Origin: CAZROT01 sp964601895
GTDB lineage: Bacteria; Pseudomonadota; Gammaproteobacteria; Enterobacterales; Enterobacteriaceae
Length of the DNA stretch: 64,000 nt
Assembly: GCA_964601895.1 (NCBI GenBank)
Contig: CAZROT010000001.1
Location: forward strand, 62,001 to 126,000
Direction of reading: 5' to 3'
Below are positions 1 through 8,046 of this stretch, piece by piece; position 1 is the first letter of the stretch; every line of letters starts with the position of its first letter. The notes under the pieces were generated by a model. It worked only from the letters and a program-made list of their open reading frames with translations, ran no database searches and was not told the origin of the DNA. The position numbers and the translations under genes are program-made.

Positions 1-2
1 AC

Positions 3-413
3 ACCAGCACTGATGCGATGGAAGAAATCAAAAAAGTATTTACACCCGAATTTCGTAATCGTCTGGATAATATTATCTGGTTCAGACAACTATCTATCGA
101 CATCATACAAAAAGTAGTGGACAAATTCATTGTTGAATTACAGGCTCAGCTGGATGCCAGATGTGTCTCTCTGGAAGTGAGCGATGAAGTACGTAACTGG
201 TTATCAGAAAAAGGCTATGATAAAGCGATGGGAGCACGTCCTATGGCACGGCTTATTCAGGAAAAATTGAAAAAACCGCTTGCCAATGAGTTGTTATTTG
301 GCTCTCTGGTTGGTGGCGGTTCAGTGACTGTTAAGCTGGACAAAGATAAACAACAGCTGGCATGGCATTTTCTCAGTGCTCAGAAGCGTAAAGCAGAAGG
401 AGCATTACATTAG
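3..413 (+). CDS. clpA: ClpA, ATP-dependent Clp protease ATP-binding subunit (C-terminal end only)
   Basis: C-terminal ~136 residues of ClpA, the AAA+ unfoldase that feeds substrates to the ClpP protease in the cytosol. The reading frame is already open at base 3 and enters the window in mid-gene. The first residues read TSTDAMEEIKK, followed by FTPEFRNRLDNIIWF and GYDKAMGARPMARLIQ. These are the end of the second AAA+ module and the C-terminal D2 small domain, including the sensor-2 arginine region (GARPM). The match to E. coli ClpA is nearly continuous to the end. In E. coli and Yersinia clpA is followed by serW and infA on the opposite strand. Here 6.5 kb of extra DNA lies before the tRNA and another 42 kb before infA. 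Identity is certain; the 5' part is outside the window. Confidence 0.97.
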   Translation, partial: TSTDAMEEIKKVFTPEFRNRLDNIIWFRQLSIDIIQKVVDKFIVELQAQLDARCVSLEVSDEVRNWLSEKGYDKAMGARPMARLIQEKLKKPLANELLFGSLVGGGSVTVKLDKDKQQLAWHFLSAQKRKAEGALH

Positions 414-448
414 ATCGTTAATGAGTTGCACAGGTAAGTCTTAGTATC

Positions 449-480
449 AGCAGGCTGTTTTATTGCCAGCCTGCTACTTT
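449..480 (+). terminator. Rho-independent terminator of clpA
   Basis: Perfect 9-bp inverted repeat (AGCAGGCTG at 449-457, CAGCCTGCT at 467-475) with a 9-nt loop, followed by a short T-rich tail. It starts 35 bp after the clpA stop codon and ends exactly where the convergent RTX-like gene stops. It may therefore serve both genes, although the tail is T-rich only in the clpA direction. Confidence 0.75.
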
Positions 481-1950
481 TCATGAAGAAGGCAGCACCA
501 GCCAGGAAAACGCCTGCCAGCTTTTTATCAGATTGCCAGTGGCCTGCATTGCTTCAGCCGCAAGTGCAGCAATATCGCCAGGATGCCAGGCAGATGTCAT
601 TTCAGCCAGAGAGGCAATGTTGTTACTACCGCCAGTAATATCCTGCCCGGCTGTTTCATGCCCGCTATCACTGGCTCCGGTTGTATTATCACTCAGGTTA
701 TTCAACCTTTCATTGAAACTGGCGCTATATTCACTGTGATTACTGTCTTCCTTAGTGATGTGTCTGTGCGCACCATCATCCACTGAACGCTGATCACTGT
801 TTTTTGTTATCAACACCTGGGATTTTAACCTGTTTTCGTCAGGGAATGAGGGTAATGCTGCTGGCGCATCGGTTAAATGGTGATTGCCAGTGAGTGAGTT
901 CACCCGATGAAGGCGTGCCGGCAGGGGATCTTCCAGGTTAACAGAAGGCAGATAAACATTGCCTGTCTTATCTTTTATTTTCAGATGCTGGTATGCGCCA
1001 CTTCTGGAAAAATCTGCAAAAAATACTTTCTGATGCATGCGGAGATCTTTAGGAATAATCACAAAGTGATTTCCTTCAAGTCGTATCTCAACGTCCTGTG
1101 TCAGATCGAGGCCAGGAAGATAGACTTCATCTGTTTCTATTATCTGTGACGATGCAGTGTTATTAATTTCAAACTTATCACCTGGCCCGGCAAAGGTAAG
1201 TGGCAGAACAACATAGATATCTTTCCCTTCTCCACCTGCATAGAAGCCGGTTGATCCGCTCAGCGTATCATTGCCATCATGGCCATATATGTAGTCCCTT
1301 GCTACCTGTATGTTTGACTCCTGAGTGAGTTCACGCTGTAACACCTTAAGCTGCTCTTTTTCCAGATGGGCGGTTAATATGGTGGACATTACGGAGTTAC
1401 TGGCGTTGTAGCCGATGAGTATGTTGTTTTTTTCATCACCAATAAAATGATCGGATGTGCTGGCATGCCCGATGAGATGCTCTATTTCATCCAGCCAGTA
1501 AAATAAGTTTCCTGTGGAGATATAGCCATAGTCTGCTCCAGGTGCTTGCGTATCATCTTTATTTTTTCCTAAATCAGCGATGGAAGTTCGGGCAGAGACA
1601 CCTGCCATGGCTACCCAATCTTCTCCTTCATTACCATCTAATACACTGGCTGATACACCGTACGGTCTCGATTCTCTTAGCGGTTGGGTTAACAGGAAAA
1701 GATCAGCCTTTTTACTGCCACGGTATATTCGTTCCGGCATACTTTTTTTCATCACAATAGTATTGGGTGCATTCGGTTTTTTTGTTACTTCAATTTGTTC
1801 GGGAACCTGCCAGGCAGGTAAAGTCCGTTCGGGTTTATAAGGCAGCCGCGGGCCGGATAGTGCAAATGCATTCTGCAGTTCCTCCACTGCAGTTTCATTT
1901 TGTACGGAGAGCGCAGCGGGTGCAGTTGTTTGCTGTGTCATGACTGTCAT
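481..1950 (-). CDS. Small RTX-repeat protein (stand-alone relative of the toxin C-termini)
   Basis: 489-residue protein with no signal peptide or membrane segment. Residues about 75-265 hold hemolysin-type nonapeptide motifs: GSKKADLFLL, DHFIGDEKNNILIGYN and GHDGNDTLSG followed by GGEGKDIYVV. These are the calcium-binding RTX motifs also seen in the three giant toxins of this window. The stretch VYLPGLDLTQDVEIRLEGN resembles the LILPWAL..T.L.V.G segment between RTX blocks of those toxins. The N-terminal cargo, C80 protease and hydrophobic region are absent. The last ~130 residues are Ser/Asn/His-rich and unrecognised. Start: a strong AAGGAG lies 7 nt before the ATG at 1950. It could be a secreted accessory or decoy derived from a toxin C-terminus, or an independent RTX exoprotein. 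The function is not established. Confidence 0.7.
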   Translation of the reverse strand: MTVMTQQTTAPAALSVQNETAVEELQNAFALSGPRLPYKPERTLPAWQVPEQIEVTKKPNAPNTIVMKKSMPERIYRGSKKADLFLLTQPLRESRPYGVSASVLDGNEGEDWVAMAGVSARTSIADLGKNKDDTQAPGADYGYISTGNLFYWLDEIEHLIGHASTSDHFIGDEKNNILIGYNASNSVMSTILTAHLEKEQLKVLQRELTQESNIQVARDYIYGHDGNDTLSGSTGFYAGGEGKDIYVVLPLTFAGPGDKFEINNTASSQIIETDEVYLPGLDLTQDVEIRLEGNHFVIIPKDLRMHQKVFFADFSRSGAYQHLKIKDKTGNVYLPSVNLEDPLPARLHRVNSLTGNHHLTDAPAALPSFPDENRLKSQVLITKNSDQRSVDDGAHRHITKEDSNHSEYSASFNERLNNLSDNTTGASDSGHETAGQDITGGSNNIASLAEMTSAWHPGDIAALAAEAMQATGNLIKSWQAFSWLVLPSS

Positions 1951-2435
1951 ACAAGATCTCCTTATCTTAGTGGTATGTTTTTAGTGGGAAAATAAAAAAA
2001 TGACCGAATGTGGTACAGGAATAATTTCATTCTGAAACCTGGAATTTACCGGATTTGCCGGGAGGCTGACATTCGTCATTAATGTTATTTACATGGCTAT
2101 AAAGTAACAAACAAGAGCAAACTTATTAATAAATATGATTAAAAAATAATTATATAACATCACTATGTTAACTAGTTAATAGCAAATGCCATGCTGGATA
2201 GCGATGCATGGATAATCGAGATTTTTGTAGAAGTAATCAGACGGCGCTGTAAACAGCAGTTGTGCGGGTTACTGTTATCGAGTTATTTAACACCGCATGA
2301 GCGAAATAATGAGGCCGGCTGTCTGGTTACAGATAAAGAGCCGGCTGGGGTTGTTGTGGAATAGTAAAAAATATTTTTACGGAATATTGAAACCAGTAAC
2401 TGTTTTATTTATGTCCTCATGATTGCCTGCTGATT
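1951..2435. other. Intergenic region with an inverted repeat
   Basis: 485 bp with no convincing reading frame, AT-rich between 2090 and 2180. It holds the promoter side of the small RTX gene and the 3' side of the ABC permease. A perfect 7-bp inverted repeat GCCGGCT/AGCCGGC (2314-2320 and 2339-2345, 18-nt loop) could form the transcript end of the ABC operon on the minus strand. It lacks a good T run, so its use as a terminator is uncertain. Confidence 0.4.
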
Positions 2436-3275
2436 TTACCGCTGTGCATGTCTTTGTATGGCAATAATAATCAGTACGATGCTCCCGGTAAAAAATTTAA
2501 GATCAGAAGGCGCAAGGCCGAAAGACAGGGCGAGTCCCTGAATTTGTTGATAGAGTAATGCGCCAAGTAGCGGCGCAAGTAACTGCCGGGTTATGGTATG
2601 ATTACCGGTTATTGCTTCTCCTATCATAAGGCTTGCCAGAGCATGGATGACAATCCCTGTTCCCATTCCGACATCCATATAACCCTGCATTTGTATAATC
2701 AGACTTCCTGCAAGGCCAAACAGGCATCCTGCCAGAAACAAACCAAGAATAGTATAGTGCGCGATGCTGATTCCCTGTTGCCGGGCGACATCAGGGTTTA
2801 AACCAACAGCACGGAACCGTAGCCCGAAATCCGTGCGTAAAAATAATGCGAAAGATAGTGCACACAGTGCCAGGATGACGATTAATATGGCTATGTTGCT
2901 AAAAATATCTTCTCCAAACAGGGAAAGATGGTCAAATAACGGGATGTTTGGTTTTTCCATGATACGTAAATTTACGCTGTAAGCCATGGTACTGAGTATA
3001 ATGCCGGCAAGTAGGGTATTAACCTGAAAGCGTAAATGAATGAGGCTGGTGGCAATAGCCATTACTGCGGCACCTGACATACCTGATAACATTGCCAGCA
3101 GTGGATGCATGCCACTGGAAAGACAAACGGCACAGATTGCAGCACCTAGAGGATACGCACCTTCTGCGGTTAAATCCGGAAAATTAAGGAACCTGAATGG
3201 AATCATGATGCCATAGGCAACGATAGCCAGAATTAATCCCTGCAATAACCCCGTCAGTATCAAATCAGTGGTCAT
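2436..3275 (-). CDS. ABC transporter permease (branched-chain/TrpXYZ-like class)
   Basis: 279-residue integral membrane protein, third gene of a three-gene importer. About eight hydrophobic segments are visible. The loop FRAVGLNPDVARQQGISIAHYTI has the EAA-type arrangement typical of LivH/LivM-like permeases and would contact the ATPase. The gene overlaps the upstream ATPase gene by 4 bp (start codon inside the ATPase stop region), which indicates translational coupling. Permeases next to an ABC_sub_bind-type binding protein are known from streptococcal tryptophan (TrpXYZ) and related aromatic amino-acid importers, so an amino-acid or aromatic substrate is an inference. The substrate cannot be read from the sequence. 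Confidence 0.8.
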   Translation of the reverse strand: MTTDLILTGLLQGLILAIVAYGIMIPFRFLNFPDLTAEGAYPLGAAICAVCLSSGMHPLLAMLSGMSGAAVMAIATSLIHLRFQVNTLLAGIILSTMAYSVNLRIMEKPNIPLFDHLSLFGEDIFSNIAILIVILALCALSFALFLRTDFGLRFRAVGLNPDVARQQGISIAHYTILGLFLAGCLFGLAGSLIIQMQGYMDVGMGTGIVIHALASLMIGEAITGNHTITRQLLAPLLGALLYQQIQGLALSFGLAPSDLKFFTGSIVLIIIAIQRHAQR

Positions 3276-4006
3276 AGTACAGGCTCCGATAATAAGGTTT
3301 GATCCTCATAGTGATGAAATAGTGCCAGCAGTTCCTGTTTGCTCAATCTGGCTTTTTCAGGACCGCTGATGTCCAGCACAATCCTGCCCTGGTGGAGCAC
3401 AATCAGCCGATTGCCATAGTTAACGGCATCTTCCATTTTATGAGTAATCATCATGGTGGTGAGCCTGGATTGGGTGATAGCTCTGGCGGTATATTCCATT
3501 AGCATGACCTGCATTTTAGGATCCAGTGCCGAAGTATGTTCATCAAGCAGTAAAATTTGTGCGCCTGAATGCATTGCCATCAGGGTGGCAATAATCTGCC
3601 GCTGCCCGCCGGATAGGTTACCAACAGGTTGATCAAGATATTTTTCCAGCCCCATACCGGTAGCCTTAATTTTTTCCCTGATGTCATCCAGATAACGATG
3701 ATAAAAAGCCAGTTCGTGTTTTTTATGTCGCATCAGGCTTAATGCCATGTTTTCCAGTAAGGTCATCGAAGATATTGTGCCTTTATTGACGTCCTGCACA
3801 ACCTGTGCAACAGGAGCACTGCAGTGCACATGTCCTGAATTGGGGGTATAGTCACCACTGATGAGTTTCATCAGGGTAGATTTACCACTGCCATTAGCAC
3901 CAATGACAATGCAGTATTCTTCTGCCTGCAGGGAAAAATGGATATCTTTTAATACGGGTTGAAATAGCCCGGGAAATGACAGAGTTACATGATTTAATTG
4001 CAACAT
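3272..4006 (-). CDS. ABC transporter ATP-binding protein
   Basis: 244-residue nucleotide-binding subunit, expected to work as a dimer on the cytoplasmic face of the adjacent permease. All ABC motifs are present in order: Walker A GANGSGKST (residues ~38-46), Q-loop region, signature LSGGQRQ, Walker B ILLLDEHTSALDP, and H-loop MITHKM. Walker B has DEH-T where many families have DEP-T, which is common in the Liv/Trp-type importers. It begins 4 bp after the binding-protein gene and overlaps the permease gene, so the three form one operon transcribed leftwards. Confidence 0.9.
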   Translation of the reverse strand: MLQLNHVTLSFPGLFQPVLKDIHFSLQAEEYCIVIGANGSGKSTLMKLISGDYTPNSGHVHCSAPVAQVVQDVNKGTISSMTLLENMALSLMRHKKHELAFYHRYLDDIREKIKATGMGLEKYLDQPVGNLSGGQRQIIATLMAMHSGAQILLLDEHTSALDPKMQVMLMEYTARAITQSRLTTMMITHKMEDAVNYGNRLIVLHQGRIVLDISGPEKARLSKQELLALFHHYEDQTLLSEPVL

Positions 4007-4010
4007 AATA

Positions 4011-4997
4011 TCAGTCCACTATGTCAACATTGGTTAAATTTTCTGGCACATTAATTCCTGATGCGGCTGCCTGTTTACGGTTGATAACACCATGATGATC
4101 CTGCAGTGTGGGGTACAGGGGAGCTAAGGTGTTAATATCTGCGCCATGAAGTAGCGCTGCCACCAGCTTGCCCGCGTTTTTTCCAACAGATTGATAACTT
4201 ACGCCAAAACTTGCCAGTGCCAGTCCATCACGTACAGCCTGCTCGTGTGAATTAAACAGCGGTATCTGCATTTTCTTAGCCTCTCGGGCAACAGCAGGTA
4301 ACGCAGGTTGAATAAGATTGCTCAGGCCGATATAAATCAGATCTACCTTGCCATTAAATGCCTGCATGCGTGCAGGAATATCAATTATCTGTTCTACCGG
4401 GATAGCCACAACAGACATCCCTGCAGATGACGCCGCCAGACGCATCATATGAACCAGTGCCGTATCATTGCTTTCTGCTGTTGAGTACAAAATTCCGATG
4501 CGCCTGGCATCAGGCAGGATAATTTTTACAAAATCCAGCAATATACCCAGATCCTGGCGGTCAGAACTACCGGTGATGTTGCCATCTGCCTGGTTCTGCG
4601 TTTTTATTAACCTGGCTGCCACCGGATCGGTAATGGTATTGTAGACCAGCGGAATATCACGGATTTTTCCTCTGGCAAATTGTGCCACAGGGGTATTCAT
4701 GACGACCATCACGTTGGGCTGCAGATTTTTTAAGCGGGTGATCATTTGCGGAATCAGAACAGGATCAAAGCTTGCATTAGCAAGCTCATAGCGAATGTTT
4801 TTGTTTTCGATAAAGCCCTCAGCGGCCATCTGCTCTTTAAGCCCTTTTGTTGCTTCTTCTAAAGAGGCATGAGGGCCGTAGCTGGCAATGGCTACCACCG
4901 GCATATCGCCTTTGCCGTTAAGGTTAAAAAATGAAAATATCGTAATAGCTGTTATCAGTAATGCCACAGCCATGAGCGATACGCTTTTTCCAGTCAT
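4011..4997 (-). CDS. ABC transporter substrate-binding protein, ABC_sub_bind family
   Basis: ~328-residue periplasmic binding protein of the ABC_sub_bind family (Pfam PF04392 by recognition, not searched). An N-terminal hydrophobic signal (LMAVALLITAITIFSFF) is followed by VAIASYGPHASLEEATKGL, PNVMVVMNTPVAQFA and IPLVYNTITDPVAARLI, motifs characteristic of this family; YIGLSNLIQPALPAV follows. No lipobox cysteine is seen. The open frame begins at 5009, but the ATG there contains the GGAG that sits 7 nt before the ATG at 4997, so 4997 is the likelier start. First gene of the importer operon. Binding proteins of this type deliver tryptophan or other small molecules; the ligand here is unknown. 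Confidence 0.82.
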   Translation of the reverse strand: MTGKSVSLMAVALLITAITIFSFFNLNGKGDMPVVAIASYGPHASLEEATKGLKEQMAAEGFIENKNIRYELANASFDPVLIPQMITRLKNLQPNVMVVMNTPVAQFARGKIRDIPLVYNTITDPVAARLIKTQNQADGNITGSSDRQDLGILLDFVKIILPDARRIGILYSTAESNDTALVHMMRLAASSAGMSVVAIPVEQIIDIPARMQAFNGKVDLIYIGLSNLIQPALPAVAREAKKMQIPLFNSHEQAVRDGLALASFGVSYQSVGKNAGKLVAALLHGADINTLAPLYPTLQDHHGVINRKQAAASGINVPENLTNVDIVD

Positions 4998-5533
4998 GAT
5001 AAACTCCATTTAATTGTATTTAATAATTTTTTCTTATTGATGTAAGGATGCGAATTTTAGTATTGGCCCAAAGGCCAGATAAAAAATACCTTATGGATCA
5101 ATGCTATGACTGGTGGTGTGGTAACATGAATAGTAGATGAAGCAGAAAGCAGCATGATTAACTCACTATAATAATTAAAATTGACAGAAAGCAAAGTTAG
5201 CCGGTGGAATGAAAAATCAGCGCCAGCGCCACTCTTTTATTGCTTTCGTTACCCATTTTTTAATTACTGGAGTTAACATTTGTCTATCCGTAAGTGCAGT
5301 TTTCGCAGAAAAGTTAAAAATCACAACCAGTCTGAACACTAGACTACTTTTTTAGTGTGTGTCAAGCGTCGTTTATATTTTTCTGTCCTGCAGCTTTTTA
5401 ATCCCTGCCTTTTTAGTACAATTTCCATATTTACAGGGAAGAATTTTTCGAAAATGAGTGCTGAAAGTATTATTCGATGCCCATGTGTTGCTATTTTTTC
5501 CTTCATAATTTTTTTAAATATGCAGGAACATTA
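4998..5533. other. Intergenic region containing a short signal-peptide ORF remnant
   Basis: 536 bp between the divergently placed ABC operon start and the 3' end of the SolA-like gene. The first 200 bp must hold the ABC operon promoter, but no clear box can be picked. The only coding trace is the 48-codon plus-strand ORF at 5209-5355, listed separately. The rest is AT-rich. Confidence 0.4.
5209..5355 (+). pseudogene. Truncated exported-protein remnant (signal peptide only)
   Basis: 48-codon ORF with a GGTGGA just before the ATG. The product begins with basic residues (MKNQRQRH), then a hydrophobic stretch (FIAFVTHFLITGVNI), then a signal-peptidase-like end (SVSAVFAEK) and only 14 more residues before a stop. 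This is what remains when an exported or outer-membrane protein gene loses everything after its signal peptide. The parent family cannot be identified. It could also be a small exported peptide. Confidence 0.35.
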
Positions 5534-6676
5534 TTATCTGTCATTTGTAATATGACTGTCGATTTTAAAAAGACTTAAATCAAATTCATAAGGACGATCA
5601 TTGATTAAATATTCTGCAATTTCTCCGTATACAGGTGCATATTTAAAACCATGCCCTGAACAGCATGAAAATATAAAAACATTTTTATGTTCAGGGTGTC
5701 TGTCTATAATAAAGTTTTCATTATGAGTTAATGTATATTTGCAGGTTGCCATTTTTACAGGATGTGAGGCGATACCTTTGGTATATTTTTTTATAAAGAT
5801 ATTTAACAATTCAGCGTCGTTGTTATCAGGGGAAAGAATGTCGTCAGCATTTACTTCTTCACAAAAATGACCGTGCTCTCCTATTTTTATACACTTTTTG
5901 TCCAGCGATGGCATGCCATACCAACGGGCATTATTTTTTTCATCAATGAATACAAAAGGCAAAATGTCACCCTGATTTTGTTCGATGTTATACCACGCTA
6001 AAACGCGTCTGCCGATTGTTAAATCCAATTGAATATCCAGGAGTTGATTAATCCAGCTTCCCGCTGCGCAGATAACTTTATTTGCAGTAATAATTGTACC
6101 ATCTTCAAATTGAATGGTATTCACATCAGAGAAATCAATGCTGCTTATTTTCCTGTTAACGCTAATTTCGGCGTTATTTTTCCGGGCAATATTAAGAAAA
6201 ACCTCCCATGTGGTTTCTGCATTTACATGGCCATATTCAGGCTGCAGGATAACCTGCAAGTCGCCAGGCAGGTTAAAATTGCCATAGCGTTTATTTAATT
6301 CTTTGCCGGAGATTTCTTCAAAAGGTAACTTATAGTATTCACACGTCTTTTTTGCTGTTTCTGTCCAATCAGAGGGTAAAGTTGATGTATCAAAACCGCC
6401 GGTTTTATGAATTAGAGGAAAGCCGCATTGCTCTGACAACGCGTCGAACAGTCTGAAAGATTTCCCTGCTAATTGAGCATAAATCAGACTTGTGCCAGGG
6501 GCTGCACGAATGATTCTGTTTTCTCCGTGCGATGAGCCACAATTATGCGGTGGCTTAAACTGGTCAATGCCTATTACATTATGATTTGATGATAAATTAG
6601 CTAATATTGAACTACCAACAATGCCCAGTCCTATAACAGCAACATCGTAAGTGCGTATATCTATTTTCTTCACCAT
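5534..6676 (-). CDS. FAD-dependent oxidase of the SolA / monomeric sarcosine oxidase family
   Basis: 380-residue cytosolic flavoenzyme, the family length (E. coli SolA 372, bacterial MSOX ~390). The N-terminal Rossmann dinucleotide motif reads VAVIGLGIVGSSI. GSSHGENRIIR and the C-terminal FSCCSGHGFKYAPVYGEI match the family; a cysteine in that last segment forms the covalent thioether to FAD in MSOX and SolA. The family oxidises secondary amines such as sarcosine, N-methyltryptophan or pipecolate, releasing H2O2. It sits alone on its strand, 525 bp before the ABC importer, so a shared substrate (for example an N-methyl amino acid) is only a guess. The start at 6676 has a weak ribosome-binding site. 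Exact substrate unknown. Confidence 0.85.
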   Translation of the reverse strand: MVKKIDIRTYDVAVIGLGIVGSSILANLSSNHNVIGIDQFKPPHNCGSSHGENRIIRAAPGTSLIYAQLAGKSFRLFDALSEQCGFPLIHKTGGFDTSTLPSDWTETAKKTCEYYKLPFEEISGKELNKRYGNFNLPGDLQVILQPEYGHVNAETTWEVFLNIARKNNAEISVNRKISSIDFSDVNTIQFEDGTIITANKVICAAGSWINQLLDIQLDLTIGRRVLAWYNIEQNQGDILPFVFIDEKNNARWYGMPSLDKKCIKIGEHGHFCEEVNADDILSPDNNDAELLNIFIKKYTKGIASHPVKMATCKYTLTHNENFIIDRHPEHKNVFIFSCCSGHGFKYAPVYGEIAEYLINDRPYEFDLSLFKIDSHITNDR

Positions 6677-6894
6677 TTTTATCGGCTTACCATCAGGTAA
6701 GTACAGTAAATTTGATTGTCAGTATTCTCACAACTTCTGCTTGGGAACTCAGGTATAAAAGATAAAATTTTCAGGTAGTTAAGCGATTAAAAATCGGTAA
6801 TTTGATTGTGTGGCTCTTGTAAAGGGCTTATGCGATAAAACGAATCAGACTTAGTGCAACAGAGAAAAATCACGGCGTAGTGTAAAAAATAATA

Positions 6895-6984
6895 TGGTGG
6901 TGAGAGAGGGATTCGAACCCTCGATACGCTTTCACGTATACACACTTTCCAGGCGTGCTCCTTAAGCCTCTCGGACACCTCACC
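6895..6984 (-). tRNA. serW: tRNA-Ser (anticodon GGA)
   Basis: 90-nt class II tRNA on the minus strand with encoded CCA (6897-6895). The acceptor stem GGTGAGG pairs with CCTCACC-type 3' sequence, the anticodon loop is CTGGAAA (anticodon GGA), there is a long variable arm, and the T-loop reads GGTTCGAATCC. E. coli serW, the GGA serine tRNA, lies between clpA and infA, matching this position. A short T-rich run directly after the CCA (TATTATTTTTT) is a plausible terminator. Confidence 0.96.
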
Positions 6985-7397
6985 CATGCTGCTACTAATG
7001 GCATAGCAGCAGCGCGGTCATTGTGAGCAAAACAGATAACAGCGTCAACAGTCTTTTAGCAGATTATTTTTATTAACCGGTAAAAATTTCATTTGATTAT
7101 TATCGTAATCAGGTCCTGGTATTTATTTTTTTGCCGGTATGTTGATAAACAGACGGGGTAATACCTGCTTTCAGGCAACTTCCTTAACTACCCGAGAGTG
7201 CTAAGTTTTTTTAAGCCGTATGACAGGTAATTGCCATTGTTATGAAAAATTTCTCAATTAAATTCTCTTATATTTTATTAACAATATGAATTTAATCATA
7301 TTATTTAATAAAATTATTATGCAACGTAAATGAAATAAAATACCTGTCTTCATTTATTTTGTGAAAATGTTGATGAATTTTTCAGTGCGGGGGCAGG
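6985..7397. other. Intergenic region between tRNA-Ser and rimJ
   Basis: 413 bp, AT-rich, especially 7250-7380. No coding trace is seen. It must contain the promoter for the tRNA (minus) and for rimJ-murJ (plus); no strong -35/-10 pair can be assigned with confidence. Confidence 0.4.
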
Positions 7398-7982
7398 ATG
7401 TTTGGTTATCGTTGTGCATCTCTGGTCCGTTTGATGACGGAAAGAATGGTAGTACGTTTAGTGAATGAGCAGGATGCTGGCCGTTTAGCTGAATATTATC
7501 GCAATAATCGTGAGTTTCTTAAACCCTGGGAGCCTGCAAGAACGGAGGATGACTATTCTTCCTCTGGCTGGAAAAGAAGAATTGCTGGTATGAATGAATT
7601 ACAAAAATGCAAAAATGCATACTACTTTATTCTGCTGGCTCCTGATGAGACTGAGATCTATGGCAGGGCTAATTTTAGTAGTATACTGCGTAGCGCATTT
7701 TTCGCCTGTTATCTGGGTTATTCCCTGGCAGAAAAATGGCAGGGGCAGGGATTAATGTATGAAGCCTTACAGCCAGCAATACAGTATATGCAGCGTCATG
7801 TATTTATTCATCGTATTATGGCGAACTATATGCCCCACAATTACCGCAGTGGTAATTTACTGATGAGGCTGGGCTTTGTGCGTGAAGGTTATGCCAGAAA
7901 CTATCTGCAGATTGATGGCCGCTGGTGTGATCATATTCTGACGGCATTGACGGATGATAACTGGGTGGCTCCCCCGGAATAA
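7398..7982 (+). CDS. rimJ: RimJ, ribosomal-protein S5 N-terminal alanine acetyltransferase
   Basis: 194-residue GNAT acetyltransferase (E. coli RimJ is 194). It acetylates the N-terminal Ala of ribosomal protein S5 using acetyl-CoA and is also linked to small-subunit assembly. The acetyl-CoA-binding segment is GYSLAEKWQGQGLMYEAL (Q/RxxGxG/A type). MANYMPHNYRSGNLLMRLGFVREGYA closely follows E. coli RimJ. It starts with MFGYR as in E. coli. It lies 64 bp before murJ in the same direction. In E. coli rimJ is also close to murJ, separated by yceH and mviM, which are missing here. Confidence 0.96.
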   Translation: MFGYRCASLVRLMTERMVVRLVNEQDAGRLAEYYRNNREFLKPWEPARTEDDYSSSGWKRRIAGMNELQKCKNAYYFILLAPDETEIYGRANFSSILRSAFFACYLGYSLAEKWQGQGLMYEALQPAIQYMQRHVFIHRIMANYMPHNYRSGNLLMRLGFVREGYARNYLQIDGRWCDHILTALTDDNWVAPPE

Positions 7983-8046
7983 ATTACTTATATCGATCAT
8001 TGATGCAAAGATGAGTCATCATGCTAAAAAATGATTATAAAAATCA

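Noticed and set aside
6895..6984. tRNA-Ser as an att site of an integrated element
   Set aside because: No integrase and no second copy of the tRNA 3' end was found in the window, so integration at this site cannot be supported directly.
6787..6987. 66-codon minus-strand frame starting MGEVSERLKEHAWK
   Set aside because: It is the translation of the tRNA-Ser gene plus flanking DNA, a well-known false ORF.
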